Shown piece by piece: positions 1 to 4,363 of a stretch of DNA of 5,018 nt (positions are counted from its first letter, which is position 1; every line of letters starts with the position of its first letter). The position numbers were made by a program, and so were the translations under genes. The stretch lies in NCBI GenBank assembly GCA_030018855.1, contig JASEHG010000146.1:1-5018 (forward strand). Reading direction: 5' to 3'. The notes under the pieces are model-generated. The model was not told the origin of the DNA. It searched no databases and saw only the letters and a list, made by a program, of their open reading frames with translations. The DNA comes from Candidatus Brocadiaceae bacterium (GTDB taxonomy: Bacteria > Planctomycetota > Brocadiia > Brocadiales > Bathyanammoxibiaceae).

Positions 1-62
1 GTGTGGCCGAGAATGTGGTGAGGCATGCCTCTTGCCCAGTCCTTACGGTACGTCAGTCCTAG
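1..62 (+). CDS. Universal stress protein (Usp) family, C-terminal end only (5' truncated by window)
   Basis: Reading from base 3 gives VAENVVR, CPVLTV and RQS before a TAG stop at 60-62. This matches the last 19 residues of the complete Usp encoded just downstream (VAENVVR, CPVLTV, RHS), and the DNA is also clearly similar. VAENVVR followed by CPVLTV is the typical end of the alpha/beta Usp fold: the last helix after the G-S of the nucleotide-binding loop, then the final beta strand used in dimerisation. Everything upstream lies outside the window, so length and ATP-binding residues cannot be judged. The arrangement suggests a tandem duplication of usp genes on the same strand, separated by a 216-bp spacer. 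Confidence 0.85.
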   Translation, partial: VAENVVRHASCPVLTVRQS

Positions 63-93
63 CTTTACGTCCCTGACACCAGAGAAAGACGTG

Positions 94-122
94 TTGACAT
101 GTTGGGTCGTATGGGGTAACAT
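94..122 (+). promoter_or_regulatory. Candidate sigma70-type promoter in the usp-usp spacer
   Basis: A perfect -35 hexamer TTGACA (94-99) is followed after 17 bases by TAACAT (117-122), which matches 4 of 6 positions of the -10 consensus. Transcription would start near 129 and give a leader of about 150 nt before the complete usp gene. The octamer TTGACATG recurs at 228-235. Strength is inferred from consensus only, and the -10 match is modest. Confidence 0.4.
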
Positions 123-197
123 CTGGGATATTTTGAGAGTAAGGTGAACTGTTGGAGGCTGGGGAGTCCAAGTCCACATGAGGTGGTGGGGCCACTT

Positions 198-221
198 CTG
201 ATACGCTGGTATCACTGATAC
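198..221 (+). promoter_or_regulatory. Operator-like TGATAC inverted/direct repeat cluster
   Basis: TGATAC (199-204), a 4-base spacer GCTG, then GTATCA (209-214) form a perfect 6+6 inverted repeat. One base later TGATAC occurs again (216-221), so CTGATAC is directly repeated 17 bp apart. The cluster ends 6 bp upstream of a perfect TTGACA -35 box. That placement fits an activator or regulator bound just upstream of the promoter of the downstream usp gene. The regulator is unknown. Confidence 0.4.
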
Positions 222-227
222 AATCCA

Positions 228-257
228 TTGACATGACCAGTGGACTCCGCATATTCT
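228..257 (+). promoter_or_regulatory. Candidate sigma70-type promoter for the usp/response regulator operon
   Basis: TTGACA (228-233, perfect consensus), an 18-base spacer, then TATTCT (252-257, 4 of 6 matches). Transcription would start near 264, leaving a leader of about 15 nt that still contains the AAAGG ribosome site (269-273). It lies directly downstream of the TGATAC cluster, which makes it the best candidate for the regulated promoter of the 279-719 gene and probably of the following signalling genes. Confidence 0.5.
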
Positions 258-278
258 ACCTGAAGAGGAAAGGAAACC

Positions 279-719
279 ATGAACGGCTTCAAAAAGATAC
301 TCTGTCCAGTGGATTACTCAGTCTGTTCTAACGAGGCACTGAAACAGGCAGTCTCGCTGGCCGAGAGGGACAAGGCCAAACTCTATCTAATCCATGTAAT
401 AGACATCCGTATGTACGGCCATGAGGCACCCCTCTCCTTTGAGATGCCCAAACCCAGCGAGGAGACTCTAAAGAAGGTGAGAGAGGAACTAGCTAATAGC
501 GTCCTCAAGGAGGCCAAGGGCAAGATAGACGTGGAGACTATAGTAAGTATGGGAATACCTGCAGTAGAGATTATAAATGCGGCTAAGGAGAAGGGTGTAG
601 ATTTAATTGTGATGGGCACCCATGGGCGTACTGGTATTGCCCATGTGGTCATCGGCAGTGTGGCAGAGAATGTGGTAAGAAAGTCCCCCTGCCCGGTCCT
701 TACCGTAAGACATTCCTAA
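279..719 (+). CDS. Universal stress protein, UspA family (ATP-binding type)
   Basis: A single-domain Usp of 146 residues, the usual length for the family. The N-terminus KKILCPVDYS (residues 5-14) carries the first beta strand and Asp12, which contacts the nucleotide in ATP-binding members. The loop G113-x2-G116-x9-G126-S127 is the complete GxxG-x9-G(S/T) motif of ATP-binding Usp proteins, as in the MJ0577 type. The end CPVLTV forms the dimer strand. The protein is cytoplasmic, with no signal peptide or membrane segment. Known Usp proteins act in survival of starvation and other stress, often by binding ATP or partner proteins; the specific role here is not visible. The ATG start is supported by AAAGG five bases upstream. 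It follows a second usp copy and is 33 bp from a response regulator, so co-transcription is likely. Confidence 0.93.
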   Translation: MNGFKKILCPVDYSVCSNEALKQAVSLAERDKAKLYLIHVIDIRMYGHEAPLSFEMPKPSEETLKKVREELANSVLKEAKGKIDVETIVSMGIPAVEIINAAKEKGVDLIVMGTHGRTGIAHVVIGSVAENVVRKSPCPVLTVRHS

Positions 720-752
720 GATAGAAAGGGTTCATCTGAAAGGAGGCCTGGA

Positions 753-1196
753 ATGACAGCGAAGAAAAGAATCCTTATCGTAGACGATGAAGAGCCTATA
801 AGGTTTGCGTTAACCACAATCCTTCAGGATCAAGGATATGAAGTGGATGCAAGCGAGACGGGAAATGCAGGGCTGAAGAAGCTGGAGGAAAACCGCTATA
901 ATATCGTGCTTCTGGACTACAACCTCCCGGACATAAACGGACTAGAAGTGGCCCAGAAAGCAAGAGAGATGGATAGTGATGTACCAATAGTCTTCATCAG
1001 TGCCTATGGTACCACGGATGTTATCCTGAGGGCGGTAAGGTTGGGGGCATTTGATTTCATTGAGAAGCCTATCCATAGTGAAGACCTTTTCTCTGCTATA
1101 GAGCGATGGGCTGCCACACGTAAAGGACAGACGGAAAAGACCCTGGAGAAGATAAAGAAGGCCCTTTCTGCTGACCTTGACCAAGGAGTTAAGTAG
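753..1196 (+). CDS. Receiver-only response regulator (CheY/Spo0F-like, NtrC-type REC)
   Basis: A 147-residue protein consisting of one receiver domain (about residues 5-120) and a short charged helical tail (121-147). The phosphorylation machinery is complete: acidic pair Asp11-Asp12, phosphoacceptor Asp55 in LLDYNLP, Ser83 in ISAYG, aromatic Phe102 and Lys105 in EKP. The AYGTTDVILRAVRLGAFDF stretch resembles receivers of NtrC-family regulators, but there is no AAA+ or DNA-binding domain. It probably relays phosphate or acts by protein contact. The ATG is preceded by a near-perfect AAGGAGG site six bases away. The gene sits between a usp and a diguanylate cyclase gene with receivers, so it may share a sensor kinase with the cyclase. 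No kinase lies in the window, so the partner is unknown. Confidence 0.93.
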   Translation: MTAKKRILIVDDEEPIRFALTTILQDQGYEVDASETGNAGLKKLEENRYNIVLLDYNLPDINGLEVAQKAREMDSDVPIVFISAYGTTDVILRAVRLGAFDFIEKPIHSEDLFSAIERWAATRKGQTEKTLEKIKKALSADLDQGVK

Positions 1197-1228
1197 GCAA
1201 TAGATAATAGCCGGGGGGAAATTTTCTA

Positions 1229-1241
1229 CAACCTACGGTTG
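1229..1241 (+). other. Small inverted repeat between response regulator and cyclase genes
   Basis: CAACC-TAC-GGTTG is a perfect 5-bp stem with a 3-base loop in the 64-bp gap. It ends 19 bases before the GTG start of the cyclase. It lacks a proper T-run, so it is unlikely to be an efficient terminator. It could affect translation of the poorly ribosome-sited cyclase, or be chance. Confidence 0.2.
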
Positions 1242-1260
1242 CCTCCGTTTTGGGTGATAC

Positions 1261-2610
1261 GTGCAAGCAGAAGACATCTTAGCAATAGGCGAGACCAGCG
1301 GGAGCCTGGTAGAGGCCCTAAAAGAGGAAGGCTACAAGGTAACGCTGGTCAAGACCGCTTCCGAGGCACTGGAGGAGGCAAAAAAGAGGCCCTTTAATCT
1401 CCTCCTCCTGCCATTTGATGAACAGACGGGGTGCGGACCTGGGCTGGTTGGGGCTGTAAGGGAGCTAAGGCCCTCCATACCAGTGGTATTCACGGGTACG
1501 GACTCCAAGCTGGAAGAAATCCTCACGTTAATGAGCGGTGGCCCCATAGACTTCTTGGGAGGGAACGCCCCACCGGCCTTAACAAATTCCATTATCAGAC
1601 GTAACCTCCTGCTCGGCAGGTCAAATCTGCCCCTATCGGAGGATAAACCCAGTATCCTTTTAGTGGAAGACGATGAAACTATAAGGGAGGGGGTGAGCAT
1701 TATCCTTAAGGAGGCAGGGTTAGACTGTCAGGCCGCATCCTCCCCCACGGAGGCCATCCAGATGGTCCGGAAGGGCACCTTCCACATAATTATCACTGAC
1801 CTTAACCTCCAGGAAATGGATGGGACGGAATTGATAGAGAAGGCGAGGGAATTACTTCCCGATGTAAAGGCAATCATTATGACAGGTGCACCCACCGTAG
1901 AGAGTGCTGTGTCGGCAGTAAAACATTCTGTCTTTGATTATATTGTAAAACCCTTCAGGGCAGAGGATATGTTGCATAGGGTAAAAGATGCCTGGCAGAA
2001 ACAGAGGCAGGCCGCCATGATAAAAGAACTACTCCAGGACCTGCAGGTGACCAATGTAGAACTGAAAAAGGCAAATAATAGGCTAAGTATGCTCTCTGTT
2101 ACGGATGGCCTTACTTCTTTATATAACCACAGGTTTCTGATGGAGTGCCTGAAAAATGAGTACAAAAAGGTCTTAAGATATAAACATCCCCTTTCTGTCC
2201 TTTTCCTTGATATAGATGGTTTTAAGCACATAAATGATACCCATGGGCGCTCCGTGGGAGATGCAGTGGTAGTTGAACTGGCAAAGGTGGTTAAGGGACA
2301 ATTAAGGGAGGTGGACATGGTTGGGAGGTATGGTGGAGAAGAGTTTTGCGTCATCATGCCACACACGCCTTTAAGTGGGGCAAAGACGGCCGGTGAAAGG
2401 CTGGTGGAAGTTGTGGCCAGGCATAATTTCAGCCCCTCCGGTAAAGATATGAATATCACGGTAAGCATTGGAATAGCCTCTACTTCTGATGCTGATGTGA
2501 GTTCAGCAGGGGTTATGCTGGAGCATGCAGATAAGGCCCTTTATGCCGCCAAGAGGAGGGGTAAAAATCAGGTATGTTGCTGGGAGGAACTCCAGGGAGA
2601 GGCCTTGTAG
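1261..2610 (+). CDS. Response regulator diguanylate cyclase, REC-REC-GGDEF (PleD-like architecture)
   Basis: 449 residues, predicted to make cyclic di-GMP from two GTP in the cytoplasm. Residues 5-118 form a degenerate receiver: Gly10-Glu11 replace the acidic pair, Pro51 sits at the phosphoacceptor position and Gly101 at the lysine. Residues 130-245 form an intact receiver (Glu136-Asp137-Asp138, Asp180, Thr208, Lys230). A helical linker (about 245-280) leads into GGDEF (281-440): Asp317 for metal, Asn325 and Asp334 for guanine, active site GGEEF (358-362), and RxxD inhibitory site Arg349-Asp352 five residues before it. Guanine-contact residues are canonical, which argues against a cGAMP-type Hypr enzyme. 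GTG start: TGA lies in frame just upstream (1255-1257) and the first beta strand begins at residue 5, so no longer start is possible. The ribosome site is weak. The TAG stop lies inside a 28-bp palindrome. Confidence 0.92.
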   Translation: MQAEDILAIGETSGSLVEALKEEGYKVTLVKTASEALEEAKKRPFNLLLLPFDEQTGCGPGLVGAVRELRPSIPVVFTGTDSKLEEILTLMSGGPIDFLGGNAPPALTNSIIRRNLLLGRSNLPLSEDKPSILLVEDDETIREGVSIILKEAGLDCQAASSPTEAIQMVRKGTFHIIITDLNLQEMDGTELIEKARELLPDVKAIIMTGAPTVESAVSAVKHSVFDYIVKPFRAEDMLHRVKDAWQKQRQAAMIKELLQDLQVTNVELKKANNRLSMLSVTDGLTSLYNHRFLMECLKNEYKKVLRYKHPLSVLFLDIDGFKHINDTHGRSVGDAVVVELAKVVKGQLREVDMVGRYGGEEFCVIMPHTPLSGAKTAGERLVEVVARHNFSPSGKDMNITVSIGIASTSDADVSSAGVMLEHADKALYAAKRRGKNQVCCWEELQGEAL

Positions 2611-2634
2611 GGGCACGTTGCAACGTGCCCCTAC
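2607..2634. repeat. Perfect 28-bp palindrome, copy 1 (dispersed palindromic element)
   Basis: The half-site GTAGGGGCACGTTG (2607-2620) is followed immediately by its exact reverse complement (2621-2634). The same 28 bp recur at 4961-4988, and both copies are followed by CT, giving 30 identical bases. Bases 2608-2610 of the element are the TAG stop of the diguanylate cyclase. It lies between that gene and a convergent minus-strand gene, where a transcript from either side would fold into a long hairpin. No T-run follows on either side, so a classical terminator role is doubtful. GTAGGGGC...GCCCCTAC palindromes occur in various bacterial genomes from general recollection, which I could not verify here. 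Confidence 0.9.
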
Positions 2635-2677
2635 CTTAGTAAGCCCTATGTTTTCTATTCCCTATCCCCTAATAAAG

Positions 2678-3292
2678 TCATTGGTAGCCTTTGAAGTTTC
2701 TATCAAAGAGCTTCAGCAGGGCTCTATATTGCTTATCTAGCTGGTCAAAAGGCTCCCTGTAGCCTTGTGCCAGTCCTTCGTCAAAGACTTTCTCCTGCCA
2801 CATGCCGCCAAATATATCCACTATCTTCACAGGTTCTCCGTGGGCCACCTTATATATAAACTCGTCGGATTCCTTTGCCAACTCTGCGGTTAGAATCCCC
2901 AGTCTTATCAGGCGGTCTTCGTGGTCCTTAAACTCAGGACTCTTCGTGTCTTTCTTGTTGTAGAAGGCGTCCAGCACGGCAAGCGTCATGTAGCGTTGAG
3001 ACACACAACTCCGTCCCAAGATTCTATCCCACACCTCCTGGACGTCGCCCTTCGTCCATTTACTTGAATCCACTATCTCCCAGAACCTCTGGTGTCTCTC
3101 AGACGTAACCTCCCCCTCCAGGGAGGTCTGGTATATTATCTTTATCAACTCCCCCCTTTCCTCGTCAGGCATGGCATCTAAGGGCCCGCCCCATGTTCCC
3201 TTAGCCTCGGTGGCAGGGTCACTACCGGCGGTAACGGAGCCGCCTCCATTAAAAAGGAGTGTTGTGAGTGCAAGGACGATTATCCATCTCAT
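2678..3292 (-). CDS. Exported hypothetical protein (Sec signal peptide)
   Basis: I do not recognise this 204-residue protein. The N-terminus MRWIIVLALTTLLF followed by small residues and a likely cleavage after VTA (residues 20-22) is a typical Sec signal peptide. No lipobox cysteine is present, so a soluble periplasmic or secreted protein is expected. The mature part is acidic and mostly helical, with many Trp/Tyr/Phe residues (FWEIVD 70-75, FGGMW 161-165) and a single cysteine (Cys96), so it has no internal disulfide. No known catalytic motif or repeat stands out. The ATG is preceded by a GGAG-type ribosome site at about 8 bases. It is convergent with the diguanylate cyclase gene (67 bp between the stops) and divergent from the TPR lipoprotein gene, so it is probably a single-gene transcript. 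Confidence 0.75.
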   Translation of the reverse strand: MRWIIVLALTTLLFNGGGSVTAGSDPATEAKGTWGGPLDAMPDEERGELIKIIYQTSLEGEVTSERHQRFWEIVDSSKWTKGDVQEVWDRILGRSCVSQRYMTLAVLDAFYNKKDTKSPEFKDHEDRLIRLGILTAELAKESDEFIYKVAHGEPVKIVDIFGGMWQEKVFDEGLAQGYREPFDQLDKQYRALLKLFDRNFKGYQ

Positions 3293-3311
3293 TCCGGTTT
3301 CTCCAGGGAAG

Positions 3312-3367
3312 GTGGCAGGCCTCCCCGCCTGAGGCGGGTGAACTCGGCCGAATCGGCCACTCCCGAT
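3312..3367. repeat. Nested inverted-repeat region in the divergent intergenic spacer
   Basis: Three inverted repeats are packed into 56 bp. Outer arms GTGGC (3312-3316) and GCCAC (3356-3360) enclose CCCGCC-TGA-GGCGGG (3324-3338) and GGCCGA-A-TCGGCC (3346-3358, overlapping the outer right arm). The right edge, GGCCACTCCCGAT (3355-3367), recurs exactly at 4341-4353, where it also closes a hairpin beginning with GTGGC. The region would lie in the 5' leader of the minus-strand gene if the promoter proposed at 3403-3431 is used. It may be a second kind of palindromic element or a structured leader; its function is unknown. Confidence 0.45.
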
Positions 3368-3402
3368 AGAATTGACTAATCCTTTTAGTGTCCAGTACCA
3401 GG

Positions 3403-3431
3403 AATATAAACTAAAGGGGGTGGGAACGCAA
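3403..3431 (-). promoter_or_regulatory. Candidate promoter for the minus-strand exported protein gene
   Basis: On the minus strand, TTGCGT (3431-3426) is separated by 17 bases from TATATT (3408-3403). The -10 matches 5 of 6 consensus positions, but the -35 matches only its TTG. The transcript would have a leader of about 100 nt containing the nested inverted repeats at 3312-3367. Confidence 0.3.
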
Positions 3432-3484
3432 ACGCCGAATCCTGTGGGGTGAGTTTATTGTTGAATTTATAGGTGCATAAATCA

Positions 3485-3513
3485 TTGGAAAATTGGGAGA
3501 ATGGGCTTATACT
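3485..3513 (+). promoter_or_regulatory. Candidate sigma70-type promoter for the TPR lipoprotein gene
   Basis: TTGGAA (3485-3490, 4 of 6 matches), a 17-base spacer and TATACT (3508-3513, 5 of 6 matches) lie in an AT-rich stretch. Transcription would start near 3520, about 20 nt before the ATG. The rest of the 248-bp spacer between this gene and its divergent neighbour holds the inverted repeats at 3312-3367 and nothing else I recognise. Confidence 0.5.
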
Positions 3514-3540
3514 ATTAATCTATTTAGATACCGATAGAGT

Positions 3541-4305
3541 ATGTCCATAAGACTTCAATATTGCTTGATACTCGTCCTGATGTTGTCCTCTTGTCTGTGG
3601 TTTGGGGGAAAGAAAGAGGAGACGGAGGGCTTTAGCCATGCCGATGCGGCCCTGAAGCTGCAAGAGTCACCGATGATTGACCTCGGAGGGGTGGAGAGCC
3701 ACTTTAGTCAGGCCAATGCTTATTACATGAGGGGGGCACTAGAGGATGCCGTGGAGGAGTACGGCAAGGTTATTAGATTTGACCCCCGTCATGAAGAGGC
3801 CCACTACAATCTGGGTATTGCGTACGACCGGATGGGAAGGGTTGAGGATGCCATAAAGGAATGGACAACTACCCTGGAGATAAACCCGCTCCGGCTGGAT
3901 GCCCTGCTTGCCCTGGGGCTTGCTTATAAAGAGAAGGGGGAGCTTGGGGAGGCCTCTAAGTTTCTGACGAAGGCCCTTAATATATCTCCCCAGGACGGTC
4001 TCCTTCAGTATCACATGGGGGAGGTCCTTTTTGCAGAAGGGAGATACAGAGAGGCCCTGGAGGCCTTTAATAGTGTCCTCCGACTTAACAATGCCATGAT
4101 AGATGCCCGTTTTGGTGCCACCGTTTGCATGGCAGAACTGGGGAGGCTGGAGGAGGCCCTTACGGAGGCGGGCGGTGCCCTATCCCTTTACCCGGAGCTT
4201 CCCGAGGCCCATTACACTTATGGGTTAGTACTGGAAAAGAAGGGGTTAAAAGAAGAGGCCCAGAAGGAGTTCCAGAAGGCCTCGGAGCTCATGACTAAAG
4301 AATAG
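3541..4305 (+). CDS. TPR-repeat lipoprotein (six tetratricopeptide repeats)
   Basis: 254 residues. The N-terminal hydrophobic segment ends in the lipobox LSSC with Cys18, predicting lipid attachment after signal peptidase II cleavage and anchoring in the cell envelope. After a linker (19-50), six 34-residue TPRs tile without gaps to the last residue: 51-84, 85-118, 119-152, 153-186, 187-220 and 221-254. Each shows the usual pattern of an aromatic/Leu-Gly-Ala helix A, a G-x-x-x-E-A turn and a helix B ending in NP or a related turn. TPRs form protein-binding superhelices, and envelope TPR lipoproteins often help assemble complexes, as in outer-membrane biogenesis or pilus assembly. The partner here is unknown. 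There is no strong ribosome site before the ATG (only GAG beside it), but the next in-frame ATG would destroy the signal peptide. A second TPR gene follows after 58 bp, probably co-transcribed. Confidence 0.88.
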   Translation: MSIRLQYCLILVLMLSSCLWFGGKKEETEGFSHADAALKLQESPMIDLGGVESHFSQANAYYMRGALEDAVEEYGKVIRFDPRHEEAHYNLGIAYDRMGRVEDAIKEWTTTLEINPLRLDALLALGLAYKEKGELGEASKFLTKALNISPQDGLLQYHMGEVLFAEGRYREALEAFNSVLRLNNAMIDARFGATVCMAELGRLEEALTEAGGALSLYPELPEAHYTYGLVLEKKGLKEEAQKEFQKASELMTKE

Positions 4306-4348
4306 AGTGGCGAGTGCCGTACCAGGAGGTACAGGGCAAGGGCCACTC
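4305..4348 (+). other. Structured hairpin between the two TPR genes
   Basis: The RNA can fold as nested stems: GAGTGGC (4305-4311) with GCCACTC (4342-4348), TGCC (4315-4318) with GGCA (4335-4338), and GTACC (4319-4323) with GGTAC (4328-4332). That is 16 base pairs in 44 nt, with a 3x3 internal loop, a 2-base bulge and an AGGA tetraloop. It starts on the last base of the lipoprotein stop codon and ends 5-6 bases before the SD of the next gene. An AGGAGGT sequence (4324-4330) lies in and beside the loop, but no start codon is at usable distance from it. There is no T-run, so a terminator is unlikely. An mRNA stability or expression-ratio element, or a palindromic repeat, is more plausible. Confidence 0.5.
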
Positions 4349-4353
4349 CCGAT

Positions 4354-4358
4354 GGAGG
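4354..4358 (+). promoter_or_regulatory. Ribosome binding site that favours the ATG at 4364
   Basis: GGAGG sits 5 bases before the ATG at 4364. It overlaps the codons just after the alternative ATG at 4352, which itself has only a poor site buried in the upstream hairpin. This makes 4364 the more likely start by four codons. Confidence 0.5.
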
Positions 4359-4363
4359 ACGAA

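Noticed and set aside
43..252. Minus-strand 69-codon open frame in the usp-usp spacer
   Set aside because: It has no clear ribosome site, has low-complexity Ser/Pro-rich content, overlaps the end of the upstream usp gene and runs through the two candidate promoters. It reads as a chance frame.
753..1196. DNA-binding response regulator
   Set aside because: After the receiver only about 27 charged residues remain, too few for a helix-turn-helix or AAA+ output domain.
2260..2350. Hypr-type cGAMP synthase instead of diguanylate cyclase
   Set aside because: The guanine-contacting Asn325 and Asp334 are canonical. The known Hypr enzymes carry a Ser in place of the Asp.
1938..2468. Minus-strand 176-codon open frame
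   Set aside because: It lies entirely opposite the second receiver and GGDEF coding region, whose motifs are intact. Its Ser/Leu/Phe-rich translation is typical of an antisense shadow.
2607..2640. Palindrome as a bidirectional rho-independent terminator
   Set aside because: The stem is strong and between convergent genes, but there is no T-run after it on either strand, and the identical copy sits inside an open coding frame where termination would be harmful.
2525..2740. Plus-strand 71-codon frame crossing the cyclase end and the palindrome
   Set aside because: It overlaps the conserved end of the GGDEF domain in another frame and has no ribosome site. Its RGTLQRAPT segment is just another frame of the palindrome.
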